A stretch of DNA of 64,000 nt from assembly GCF_004135585.1 (NCBI RefSeq), contig NZ_CP035501.1:4597501-4661500 (forward strand), read 5' to 3'. Of the stretch, positions 35,746 to 44,581 are shown piece after piece. Position numbers and translations under genes: made by a program. A model generated the notes under the pieces. That model saw nothing but the letters and a program-made list of their open reading frames with translations. It searched no databases and was not told where the DNA came from. This DNA is from Sphingosinicella sp. BN140058. GTDB taxonomy: Bacteria > Pseudomonadota > Alphaproteobacteria > Sphingomonadales > Sphingomonadaceae. Each line of letters begins with the position of its first letter. Within the stretch, counting starts at the first letter, position 1.

Positions 35746-38142
35746 GTGGCAGTGCTTCGTGCGTCTTGCGTCATCGGCGGCCGGGTGCGCCGCACACATC
35801 TTCTCGCCGCGACCGCTCTGCTCGGGCTTTGTGCACTCCCCGCCGACATGCTGCTTGCCCACTCGGGCGCTGCAGCGGCGTCGACAGCTCCGGTCGATCT
35901 TGCCGATCCGCTCGTCGGCACCGCGCCGCTCGATCGGCAGGGTCTGATCGGCAACGCGCCGCCGCCGGGCGAACCCGTCTATTCGGGGCAGACCTCGCCG
36001 GGCGCACGTTTGCCGCACAGCTCGACGGAGGCTGCGCCGGTCAACGTCAATCTGGAGCTGAGCTATCCGTTCGGGGTGCCAGCGCCCTACCATTATCCCA
36101 ACCCGACGATGATCGGTTTCACCGGCGGCGGCGGCGCCACCTATGGCGGACGGGCAAGGCCGATGATCATGCCGGTGGTCGGCGACTGGACGGTGCCGCC
36201 GGCCTACACCCAGGCGTGGTACGACAAGGCGACGGAGAAGGCCGCGCCGGGTTTCTATTCCGTCTACCTCAACACGATGCGCACCAAGGTCGAGGCGACC
36301 GCCACGCAGTGGACCAGCCTGTTCCGCTTCACCTTCCCAAAGAGCGACCGATCGAACCTGCTCGTCAACCTGCCCCGCGACGGCGGCAGCGTAGAGATCA
36401 TTGGAGATCGCGCCGTGCGGGGCGTCTCCGGCGACGGGCGCGCCAACGGCTCCGCCGACGGGCCCTATTTTGTCGCCGAATTCTCCCGGCCGTTCACCGG
36501 CTTCGGAACGTTTCGAAAGTCTCCGGGCGAGGATGCGGCGTGGGGGATCGGCGACAAGGACGTGGCGCCGCAGGTGCGCAGCGTGAACGGCAAATATGCT
36601 GGCGCCTATCTGAGCTTCGGCACTGCCGAGGGCGAGCAGATCCAGATGAAGATCGCCCATGGCGACAGCTATGCCGAGGCCGAACAGCGCCTGCGCAGTG
36701 AAAATGCCGGGTGGGATTTCGAACGGGTGCAGGACCATGCGCGGTCCGCCTGGGCCGATCTGCTCGGCCGGGTCCAGGTCAGCGGTGGCACGCCCAAGCA
36801 GCGCAAGCTTTTCTACTCGACGCTGTTCCAGTCCTTTTCAAGCCCGCGACTGGTGGCGCGCAAGGGCGAGACGTTCAGCGATGCCAACGGCAGGATGCAG
36901 ACCGCAGGCTACGATCGCTACTCGCCGGTGCCGTTCTGGGATACTGGGCGAAACCAGCTGGTTCTCCTCGAACTGCTTGAGCCCGAACTTGTCCAGAACG
37001 TGATGCGATCGGAGCTCGACATGGCACGCGAGCGCGGCTTCATGAACACGTCCTTCCACGCCGATAATGCCGTGTTCCTGTATCTCGGCGCCTGGGAGCG
37101 CGGCATTCCGTTCGACTATGCCGGCACCTACGAATATCTGAAGAAGAACGCGACCGACCCGGAGGGACCGCGCGACTATCTTGCCGAATATCAGCGGCAG
37201 GGCTGGATTTCGGACGAAATCCCGAAGGGCAATCCGAGCCCGCCGCACGCCGGCGGCAAGGCCGGCGCCGCCAAGACGCTGGAATATGCGTGGGACGATT
37301 ATGCGCTCGCCCGCTTTGCGCGCCGGCTCGGCAAGGCCGAGGACGCCCGCATGTTCGAGGCGCGGGCGCGCAACTATGCCAACGTCTTCGATCGCGGGAC
37401 GGGCTTCGTCCGTGGCCGCACCGCCGACGGCGCCTGGATCGAGCCGTTCGACCCGCGCGAGCCCTATTACAACCATATGATGAAGGAGGCGTCGGGCTGG
37501 TCGACCCTGTGGCTGGTGCCGCACGACGTTCATGGCCTGATCAGCCTGCTCGGCGGACGCGACCGGTTCAACGCCAAGCTCGACCAATTCTTCGCGACGC
37601 CCTACGCGCCCAAGGGCATCTGCCGCGACTGCACCGGCGTGATCGGCCAATATGTCCAGGGCAACCAGCCCGATCAGCATGCGCCCTATCTCTACGCGTG
37701 GAGCGGTCAGCCCTGGAAGACGCAGGCGCTGGTTCGCCGCATTCTCGACGAGCTCTACGGCAGCGATGCCGCCGGCTACGGCTATCCCGGCATGGACGAC
37801 CAGGGATCGACCTCATCCTGGTATGCGATGAGTGCGATGGGCTTCTATCCGGTCGACCCGTCCAGCCAGATCTATGTACTGGGCAGCCCGATCTTCGACG
37901 ACGTGCGTCTCACTCTCGGCAACGGCCGCACGCTCGAGATCGTGGCCGAGAACGTTTCCGCAGCGAACATGTACATCCAGTCGGCGACGCTGAACGGCAA
38001 GAGATGGGACAAGCCGTGGTTCAGCCACGACGACATCAAGAACGGCGCCAGGATGGTGCTGACCATGGGTCCGAGGCCGAACACCGCCTGGGGCAGCGCG
38101 CCCGAGGCCGCGCCGCCATCGATGTCGGAGGCGGGGCGATGA
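35746..38142 (+). CDS. GH92 family alpha-mannosidase-type glycoside hydrolase (copy A)
   Basis: An exported 798-residue protein. The signal peptide (HLLAATALLGLCALPA) is preceded by an Arg-rich N terminus. The first domain (about 50-290) is the GH92 beta-sandwich; the rest is the (alpha/alpha)6 barrel with SPVPFWDTGRNQLVLLE, KEASGWSTLW (general-acid region) and GYPGMDDQGSTSSWYAMSAM (here quoted in full length 20) containing the Asp pair of the catalytic base. GH92 enzymes remove alpha-mannose with inversion and need calcium. Relative to copies B and C it has longer insertions. Start is a GTG. Confidence 0.92.
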   Translation: MAVLRASCVIGGRVRRTHLLAATALLGLCALPADMLLAHSGAAAASTAPVDLADPLVGTAPLDRQGLIGNAPPPGEPVYSGQTSPGARLPHSSTEAAPVNVNLELSYPFGVPAPYHYPNPTMIGFTGGGGATYGGRARPMIMPVVGDWTVPPAYTQAWYDKATEKAAPGFYSVYLNTMRTKVEATATQWTSLFRFTFPKSDRSNLLVNLPRDGGSVEIIGDRAVRGVSGDGRANGSADGPYFVAEFSRPFTGFGTFRKSPGEDAAWGIGDKDVAPQVRSVNGKYAGAYLSFGTAEGEQIQMKIAHGDSYAEAEQRLRSENAGWDFERVQDHARSAWADLLGRVQVSGGTPKQRKLFYSTLFQSFSSPRLVARKGETFSDANGRMQTAGYDRYSPVPFWDTGRNQLVLLELLEPELVQNVMRSELDMARERGFMNTSFHADNAVFLYLGAWERGIPFDYAGTYEYLKKNATDPEGPRDYLAEYQRQGWISDEIPKGNPSPPHAGGKAGAAKTLEYAWDDYALARFARRLGKAEDARMFEARARNYANVFDRGTGFVRGRTADGAWIEPFDPREPYYNHMMKEASGWSTLWLVPHDVHGLISLLGGRDRFNAKLDQFFATPYAPKGICRDCTGVIGQYVQGNQPDQHAPYLYAWSGQPWKTQALVRRILDELYGSDAAGYGYPGMDDQGSTSSWYAMSAMGFYPVDPSSQIYVLGSPIFDDVRLTLGNGRTLEIVAENVSAANMYIQSATLNGKRWDKPWFSHDDIKNGARMVLTMGPRPNTAWGSAPEAAPPSMSEAGR

Positions 38143-38162
38143 TGCACAGGACAGGAGAGAAG

Positions 38163-40127
38163 ATGCGCAGGATGAACGGTCTTTTGCTCGGCGCCGCCCT
38201 GCTTGCGACGAGCGTCGCCGCCGATGCCGGGCAGGGGCAGGCACAGACGCAGACGCGCGGCGCGCCGGTCTATACCGGGCTGGTGACGACCGAATGGGGC
38301 CGGAAGGTCACGCCCGAAAATGCCTGGCGCTCCTATCCGCGTCCGCAGTTCAGGCGCGAGGCGTGGCAGAACCTCAACGGCCGCTGGGACTATGCGATCA
38401 CCGGCGCCGCCGCGGCGCGGCCGGACCGCATGGACGGCAAGATCCTGGTACCGTTTCCGGTCGAATCCCGGCTGTCGGGCGTTGCCCGCCGGATCGAGCC
38501 CGACGATCGCCTTTGGTACCGGCGCAGCTTCACCGTGCCCGCCGACTGGTCGGGGCAGCGGGTGATGCTGAACTTCGGCGGGGTCGATCACGAGGCGCAC
38601 GTGTGGGTGAACGGTGCGATGGTCGGCGCGCACCAGGGCGGCTTCAACACGTTCGGCTTCGACATCACCGACCAGCTTCGTCCCGGCGAGAACGAATTGC
38701 TGGTCCAGGTCGTCGATCCGAACTCGGCCGGCAGCCAGCCGCGCGGCAAGCAGATCCTCGATCCGTCCGGCATCTGGTACACGGCGGTGAGCGGCATCTG
38801 GCAAACTGTGTGGCTCGAGCCGGTGTCGAGGCTCCACATTGCCGACGTGCGCGCCACGCCCGACATCGACCGTGGCATGGTCGACCTGCAGGTGGCGCTG
38901 AGCGGCTGGGCGGAGGATACCGACGCGGTGCGGATCACCGTTCGATCCGGAAGCAGGACGATCGGCTCCACCATCATCCGGGCCAACCGCGAAACCAGCA
39001 TCGCAATCCCGCAGCCGCATCTGTGGTCGCCCGAGGATCCGTTCCTGTACGACGTCACCGCCGAACTGGTGACGGTGCACGATCCCTATGCGGGCGCCAA
39101 GGAGCGCAACCGCACCGCCTACGATGCGCGGTTCACGCCGGGCGAGCGCAAGACCTACGCGGAGGCGCAGGTGGTCGGCCGTCCGCGCGACCGGGTCGCG
39201 ACCTATTTCGCGATGCGGAAGATCTCGGTCGGTCCCGGCACGATCGCCGGACAGCCGGCCCTGCTGCTCAACAACAAGCCCTATTTCCAGAACGGAACGC
39301 TGGACCAGGGCTGGTGGCCCGACGGGCTGTGGACGCCGCCCTCCGAAGAGGCGATGAAGAGCGACCTCGTCTTTCTGAAGAAGGCCGGGTTCAACATGGT
39401 TCGCAAGCACATCAAGGTCGAACCGGCGCGCTATTATTACGATGCCGACCGGCTCGGCATACTGATCTGGCAGGACATGCCGTCCGGCGGCGGCGAGGAC
39501 CAGTTCGTCACCGGCAACAGCAAGAGCCAGGCGGTGATGTCGTCCGACATGATGGCGCAGCATCAGAACGAGCTGACCCACATGATCGGCGACCTGCGCG
39601 CCTTTCCGTCGATCGTGATGTGGGTGGTCAACAACGAAGGGTGGGGGCAATATGATTCCGCCACGCTCGCCCGTTACGTCAAGGGCATGGATCCGGGACG
39701 TCTCGTCAACGCCGACAGCGGCTGGCTGGACGTCGCCCCGGACGTCTCGGACGTGTTCGACATCCACACCTATGAGGATGTGCCGAACACGCCGCAGCGC
39801 CAGAGCCGGCGCGCGATCGTGCTGGGCGAGTATGGCGGCATCGGCCTGCCGGTGGCCGGTCACCTGTGGCGGCCCGGCAAGGACAATTGGGGCTATCAGG
39901 CGGCCAGGGACGAGGGCGACTATCTGGCGCGCTACCGGCGCAAGCTGGACGGCGTGATCCGCCAGGCGAAGGAGCACGGGCTCAGCGCCGCGGTCTACAC
40001 CCAGACCACCGACGTCGAGGACGAGATCAACGGCCTGCTGACGTTCGACCGGGCGTCCGCCAAGGCACCGGCCGAAGCGCTCAGAGAAATCGCCGCACCC
40101 TTGTGGGAGGACGACACCCGCCGCTGA
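38163..40127 (+). CDS. GH2 family glycoside hydrolase (beta-mannosidase/galactosidase type)
   Basis: An exported 654-residue enzyme; ATG 38163 has AGGAGA upstream and opens a good signal peptide (MNGLLLGAALLATSVAADA). GH2 parts in order: sugar-binding jelly roll (NLNGRWDYAI, PFPVESRLSG), immunoglobulin-like domain (IADVRATPDIDRG to EDPFLYDV) and the barrel with the acid/base Glu in VVNNEGWGQ and the nucleophile Glu in VLGEYGG. Specificity is open; in a mannose-directed locus a beta-mannosidase that removes the core mannose is plausible. It overlaps or abuts the GH92 stop, so both are probably co-transcribed. Confidence 0.9.
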   Translation: MRRMNGLLLGAALLATSVAADAGQGQAQTQTRGAPVYTGLVTTEWGRKVTPENAWRSYPRPQFRREAWQNLNGRWDYAITGAAAARPDRMDGKILVPFPVESRLSGVARRIEPDDRLWYRRSFTVPADWSGQRVMLNFGGVDHEAHVWVNGAMVGAHQGGFNTFGFDITDQLRPGENELLVQVVDPNSAGSQPRGKQILDPSGIWYTAVSGIWQTVWLEPVSRLHIADVRATPDIDRGMVDLQVALSGWAEDTDAVRITVRSGSRTIGSTIIRANRETSIAIPQPHLWSPEDPFLYDVTAELVTVHDPYAGAKERNRTAYDARFTPGERKTYAEAQVVGRPRDRVATYFAMRKISVGPGTIAGQPALLLNNKPYFQNGTLDQGWWPDGLWTPPSEEAMKSDLVFLKKAGFNMVRKHIKVEPARYYYDADRLGILIWQDMPSGGGEDQFVTGNSKSQAVMSSDMMAQHQNELTHMIGDLRAFPSIVMWVVNNEGWGQYDSATLARYVKGMDPGRLVNADSGWLDVAPDVSDVFDIHTYEDVPNTPQRQSRRAIVLGEYGGIGLPVAGHLWRPGKDNWGYQAARDEGDYLARYRRKLDGVIRQAKEHGLSAAVYTQTTDVEDEINGLLTFDRASAKAPAEALREIAAPLWEDDTRR

Positions 40128-40152
40128 TGCCGCCCCCTTGGGGCCGAGTCGG

Positions 40153-40166
40153 TGAACACGTTTCGA
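40153..40166. promoter_or_regulatory. LacI-family-like operator 1 upstream of the first TBDR
   Basis: TGAACACGTTTCGA is three positions away from the symmetrical pattern TGAAAACGTTTTCA. A related sequence (reverse complement CGAACACGTTTTGA) is at 50926-50939 before the second TBDR. Confidence 0.4.
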
Positions 40167-40176
40167 CCATACCATT

Positions 40177-40188
40177 GGAAGCGCTTCC
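40177..40188. promoter_or_regulatory. LacI-family-like operator 2, perfect palindrome
   Basis: GGAAGCGCTTCC is perfectly symmetrical and flanked by T on the left, close to the GGAARCGCTTCC-type operators of LacI-family sugar regulators. It lies 29 bases before the conserved promoter-like segment 40217-40244. Confidence 0.5.
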
Positions 40189-40216
40189 GAGGCGCTTGGC
40201 ATAGGACCAATAATTA

Positions 40217-40244
40217 AATTGACAAGTTGCTTTAATTAATAGGA
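40217..40244 (+). promoter_or_regulatory. Conserved promoter/operator segment, copy 2
   Basis: Almost identical to 35622-35648: TTGACA at 40219-40224, palindromic CAAGTTG, TTTAATTAAT and AGGA. It ends 108 bases before the TBDR start codon, leaving a leader of about 100 bases. Confidence 0.6.
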
Positions 40245-40351
40245 TTTTACGTTCAGCACAGCGCGTCGATGGGGAAAATCCCGGGGCGAGGGCGGCAAGA
40301 ACAAAAGGCGAGGGTCCCAAGAAGGCCCGCAAAAAGGGAGGATTTTCAGAC

Positions 40352-43300
40352 ATGAACAGCCGGAATCTGTACCGCGGCTTCGCCCAGCGTGGCGCCATGC
40401 GCAACCTTCTGCTCTCCGCCAGCATCCTCGCCGGCTGTGGCGGCACGGCCTTTGCGCAGGATCTGAGTGCCTCCCAGACCGCTGCCGACGCCGATCAGGC
40501 CGGTGCCGCGGACGCTGCCGGCGTCGGCGATCAGACTGCGAGCGACGCGGAAGGGATCGTCGTAACCGGGTACCGTCGCTCGATCGAACAGAGTCTCACG
40601 CAGAAGCGTGAAGCCAACGCCTTCGTCGACGTGATTACCGCCGAAGATATCGGCAAGTTCCCGGACAAGAACGTCGCCGACGCGCTGCAGCGGGTGCCCG
40701 GCGTCGTCATCACCCGTGATGGGGGCGAAGGCAGCCGAGTCAGCATCCGGGGCCTGCAATCGGGCCTTACGCTGACCTTGCTCAACGGCAATTTCCTGGC
40801 GGGTGCCGACAGCGGCGATCCCCAGCGCTCGTTCAACTACGTGCTGCTGCCGTCCAACTTCATCGCCAGCACCGAAGTGTACAAGTCGCCCGAGGCGCGG
40901 CTCGAGGAAGGCGGCGTCGGCGGCACGATCATCCTCAACACCCGCCGGCCGTTCGACGTGAAGTCCGGCACCGGCTTCCTGTCGGTCGAGGGTACCTATT
41001 CCGACACCACCGAGAAGTTCGAGCCGCAGATCGCCGGTCAGTATAGCTGGAAGAATGCCGACGAGACGCTCGGCGTCCTCGTCGGCGGCACCTGGCAGAA
41101 GCGATCCAACCGCGAGCTCCGCGCGTCGACCGAGACCTGGCGCTGGTGGAGCGATCGCGATCCCACCGGCAAGGTGCTCACGCCGGCGACCGACGTCGAC
41201 GGCAATCCGTTCGAGAATGACGACGCGATTTCCTACTGGCCCGGTACCGGCGTGACGGCCCGGGACGGCACCCATTATTCCGGCTATTGGGCGCCGCAGT
41301 CGGTCAACGCTCAGGTCTTCGACCAAGAGCGCGAGCGCTACGGCATCCAGGCGACCGTCCAGGCGCGACCGCTCGACAATCTTACCGTTACCGCCAATTA
41401 TTTCCGCTTCGGCTACAAGAGCGACTTCACCAGCAACGTGCTGAAGATCCCCGAATGGGGCTATGACAATTTCTTCACCGGCGCGACGTTCGACGACAGC
41501 GGCACGATCTTCCAGTCCGCCCAGTTCCAGGTGCCGGCGGCGGGCACCGGCTGCCTTGCCAACCGCACTCCCTGCACCATGGAGACGCCGCAGCTTGCCG
41601 GCTCGTACAGCCGTGAGAAGCAGACGTCGCAGACCTTCGACACCGAAGTTCGCTGGGACACCGATCGCTTCGATGCGGTGCTGAAGATGGGCAAGACCAA
41701 GGCCACCGGCGGCCCCTCGATGCGTATCAACGTCGCCGCCAAGCCACGGCTCACCGTCGCGGGGGCCGAACGGAACGGCAATCTGCTGAGCGTGTGGGAC
41801 ATCACCGACGGCAAGCCGACTTTTGAATTCTCGCCGGAGCTCCAGCAGAACATCACCAACGGCATCGCCCAGATCGACACCGGTTCGACGGGATCCAGCT
41901 TCATCAACAGCGAACTGGCGCAGCGCTACGCCCAGCTCGACCTGACCTACAGTTTCGACGGCTTCCTGAAGTCGGTTCAGGTCGGCGGCAAGTGGCGGGA
42001 TCTCAGCATCCACCGCGAGACCGGTCGCAATGACTGGTATGCGGATGCTGCGACCCAGCGCCGCTATCAGGATACGCCCCAAGGCGCCGTCGCGCTGCCG
42101 GAATTCTTCTACGACAAGCCGATCGGGAACATCAGCGGCGGCTTCGACGCGAGCTCCTTCCCAGGCATCAATTTCGAAAATTATCTCGATTATCTGAACA
42201 CGACCTACGGCCCGTCGGTGCGCGTCGAGGAAAAGGATTTCATCTACGATCTCGGCGAGCGTGTCTTCGCCGGCTACGCGCAGCTCAACTTCGAAAGCGG
42301 CGGCTTCCGCGGCAATGTCGGGCTTCGCGTTGCCAATACCAAGCAATCGGGCAACACATCGGATCGCCTGCAATATCTCAACGATTATTGCACCGACGGC
42401 CCCGGCGGCCCCTTCGATCCCAACCGGCCGCTGGGGGCCGACGGCAATTGCCTGGTGCTGCCGCTCAGCGTCCGTGAGACCATTGTCAACACGCGGGTCG
42501 ACCAGTCGAAGACCTATACCGACTGGCTGCCGAGCTTCAACGCGTCGTATGAGATCACACCCGACCTGATCATCCGCGGGGCGGTCGCGAAGGTGATCGC
42601 ACGCCCCTCCTTCAACGATCTCGGCTCGCAACGCTCGCTTACCTATCGTTCGCCGGAATATGCGTTTGACCGGGGCACGTTCGGCGAATTCCAAGGATGG
42701 TCCGGCAGCGGCGGCAATCCCGAACTGAATCCGTTCTCGGCCTGGCAATATGACGTCGGCATCGAATGGTACTTCCAGCGTGGCTCGGTGCTTGGAGCCA
42801 CCCTGTTCCGCAAGGACGTATCGGATTTCGTCGTGCCGCTGGTGATCGACGTCACCCGCGAGGTTGCCGGGGAGCAGGTCGCGATCGAGCCGTACTCGAC
42901 CCTGGCGAACGGTTCGAACGCCCGGTCGCAGGGCATCGAATTGTACGCCCAGCATACATTGTCGTTCGGCCTCGGCGCCCAGGTGAACTTCACCTATAAC
43001 GACACCTCGGTGGCGGACGTGTCGCTCGACGGCCAGAAGGTCGGTTCGTCGGCGCTGGTCGGAAGCGCAAAGACCCAGGTCAATGCGTCGGTCTTCTACG
43101 AGAACGACAACCTGCTGCTGCGCGCCTCCTACAATCGTCGCGGCAAGGTGGTCGGCGCTCTCGTCTCCGGCTTGAACGAGTTTACCGATCCTTACGAGCA
43201 GATCGATCTCAACGCCTCCTACGCGCTCAACGACCGCCTGATGCTGACGGCGTCGGTGATCAACCTCACCAAGTCGGAAGAGAGCCGCCATCTCGGCAGC

Positions 43301-43375
43301 GATACCGATGCGCGCTTCACCTACCGCAATTATTTCGGTCGGCGCGCTTATGTCGGGCTTTCCTACAACTTCTGA
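40352..43375 (+). CDS. TonB-dependent receptor (carbohydrate type), first copy
   Basis: A 1007-residue outer-membrane receptor. The signal peptide is LLLSASILAGCGGTAFAQ; a TonB-box-like IVVTGYRRSIEQSL follows, then the plug (VITAEDIGKFPDKNVADAL, VPGVVITRDGGEG, RVSIRGLQ) and a 22-strand barrel that ends in the aromatic terminus VGLSYNF. This is the large proteobacterial sugar-receptor group typical of sphingomonads, Caulobacter and Xanthomonas. GGGAGG precedes the ATG. Flanked by mannoside-active enzymes, it probably imports mannose-rich oligosaccharides. Confidence 0.94.
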   Translation: MNSRNLYRGFAQRGAMRNLLLSASILAGCGGTAFAQDLSASQTAADADQAGAADAAGVGDQTASDAEGIVVTGYRRSIEQSLTQKREANAFVDVITAEDIGKFPDKNVADALQRVPGVVITRDGGEGSRVSIRGLQSGLTLTLLNGNFLAGADSGDPQRSFNYVLLPSNFIASTEVYKSPEARLEEGGVGGTIILNTRRPFDVKSGTGFLSVEGTYSDTTEKFEPQIAGQYSWKNADETLGVLVGGTWQKRSNRELRASTETWRWWSDRDPTGKVLTPATDVDGNPFENDDAISYWPGTGVTARDGTHYSGYWAPQSVNAQVFDQERERYGIQATVQARPLDNLTVTANYFRFGYKSDFTSNVLKIPEWGYDNFFTGATFDDSGTIFQSAQFQVPAAGTGCLANRTPCTMETPQLAGSYSREKQTSQTFDTEVRWDTDRFDAVLKMGKTKATGGPSMRINVAAKPRLTVAGAERNGNLLSVWDITDGKPTFEFSPELQQNITNGIAQIDTGSTGSSFINSELAQRYAQLDLTYSFDGFLKSVQVGGKWRDLSIHRETGRNDWYADAATQRRYQDTPQGAVALPEFFYDKPIGNISGGFDASSFPGINFENYLDYLNTTYGPSVRVEEKDFIYDLGERVFAGYAQLNFESGGFRGNVGLRVANTKQSGNTSDRLQYLNDYCTDGPGGPFDPNRPLGADGNCLVLPLSVRETIVNTRVDQSKTYTDWLPSFNASYEITPDLIIRGAVAKVIARPSFNDLGSQRSLTYRSPEYAFDRGTFGEFQGWSGSGGNPELNPFSAWQYDVGIEWYFQRGSVLGATLFRKDVSDFVVPLVIDVTREVAGEQVAIEPYSTLANGSNARSQGIELYAQHTLSFGLGAQVNFTYNDTSVADVSLDGQKVGSSALVGSAKTQVNASVFYENDNLLLRASYNRRGKVVGALVSGLNEFTDPYEQIDLNASYALNDRLMLTASVINLTKSEESRHLGSDTDARFTYRNYFGRRAYVGLSYNF

Positions 43376-43402
43376 GGCTCCAGCTCTGGCTCTCCCCCCT
43401 GA

Positions 43403-43435
43403 GGGTGGTTCCGCAAGGAACCACCCCCCTTTTTT
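43403..43435 (+). terminator. Intrinsic terminator of the first TBDR gene
   Basis: Ten-base perfect stem GGGTGGTTCC/GGAACCACCC with a GCAA tetraloop, followed by CCCC and six T. A textbook Rho-independent terminator 28 bases after the stop codon. Confidence 0.92.
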
Positions 43436-43491
43436 GCCAGGGGCGGTTAGAAGCGGGGCATGATGTTATGATTCAAACGGGAGCACGGCTG

Positions 43492-44565
43492 ATGTTTCGA
43501 CGATCCGCGCATGCGGCGCTCATTCTCGCCGCCTCGCTCGGCGGTGCCGGCACTGCAAGCGCGGCCAACCCGATCGTTCCGGGCTGGTATGCGGATCCCG
43601 AGATACGGGTCTTCGACGGCCGTTACTGGATCTACCCGACCTATTCCGACGATTACGGGGCGCCCGACGTCACCAAGCACTTCACGCCCGCGCAGACCGA
43701 GGCGCGCAAGCGCAAGACGGTTCGCCCCTCCTACGGCAAACAGACCTTCTTCAACGCCTTCTCCTCGCCCGACCTTGTCCACTGGTCGAAGCATTCGCAC
43801 GTCTTCGACGTCGAGAATGCCGACTGGGCGGCGTACGCGATCTGGGCGCCTTCGGTGATTGCCGCTAACGGGCGCTACTACATGTTCTTCAGCGCCAACG
43901 ACATCCAGAGCGACAAGGAGCTCGGCGGGATCGGCCTCGCGGTCAGCGACACGCCCGCCGGCCCCTTTAAGGATGCGCTCGGCAAGCCGTTGATCGACGC
44001 CTTCCACAACGGCGCACAGCCGATCGATCCGTTCGCATTCCGCGACAAGGACGGGCAGGTCTATCTTTATTATGGCGGCTGGAAGCATTGCAACGTCGTG
44101 CGCCTGAGCCCCGACCTCACATCGGTGGTGCCGTTCCCCGACGGCACGACGTATAAGGAGATCACGCCGCCCGGCTATGTCGAAGGCTCGTTCGTGATCG
44201 AGCGCGGCGGCACCTATTACCTGATGTGGTCGGAGGGCGGCTGGACCGGACCCGATTACAGCGTCGCCTACGCGATGGGTCCGAGCCCGACCGGACCGTT
44301 CAAGCCGATGGGCAAGATCCTGGCGCAGGACTTCCGGATCGCGCGCGGGGCAGGCCACCATTCGGTGGTGAACGTGCCCGGCACCGACGAATGGTACATC
44401 GCCTATCATCGCCGGCCGCTCGATACGGACCGCGGCGAGCATCGCCAGGTCGCGATCGACAGGATGCACTTCAACGCGGACGGCACGATCCGTCCGATCG
44501 TGATGACCAACGAAGGCGTCGCGCCGCGGCCGATCGCCGCCGCCGCCCGCCCGAACGGCAAGTGA
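43492..44565 (+). CDS. GH43 family glycoside hydrolase
   Basis: An exported 357-residue five-bladed beta-propeller enzyme. ATG 43492 opens a clean signal peptide (AALILAASLGGAGTASAA); an in-frame ATG at 43468 is an alternative. Catalytic residues fit GH43: base Asp in GWYADPEIR, pKa-modulating Asp in PIDPFAFRD and acid Glu in YVEGSFV. GH43 enzymes usually act on arabinose, xylose or galactose units, so it could remove side sugars from a mannan or glycan. The next gene (GH92 copy B) follows after 16 bases. Confidence 0.88.
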   Translation: MFRRSAHAALILAASLGGAGTASAANPIVPGWYADPEIRVFDGRYWIYPTYSDDYGAPDVTKHFTPAQTEARKRKTVRPSYGKQTFFNAFSSPDLVHWSKHSHVFDVENADWAAYAIWAPSVIAANGRYYMFFSANDIQSDKELGGIGLAVSDTPAGPFKDALGKPLIDAFHNGAQPIDPFAFRDKDGQVYLYYGGWKHCNVVRLSPDLTSVVPFPDGTTYKEITPPGYVEGSFVIERGGTYYLMWSEGGWTGPDYSVAYAMGPSPTGPFKPMGKILAQDFRIARGAGHHSVVNVPGTDEWYIAYHRRPLDTDRGEHRQVAIDRMHFNADGTIRPIVMTNEGVAPRPIAAAARPNGK

Positions 44566-44581
44566 AGCAGGGAGAGGGACT

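Noticed and set aside
40346..43291. 981-codon open frame opposite the first TBDR gene
   Set aside because: Mirror frame of a high-GC gene; no signal peptide, motif or start context. The same applies to long frames opposite the other TBDR and GH genes (e.g. 51117-53942, 55567-58266, 48359-50695).
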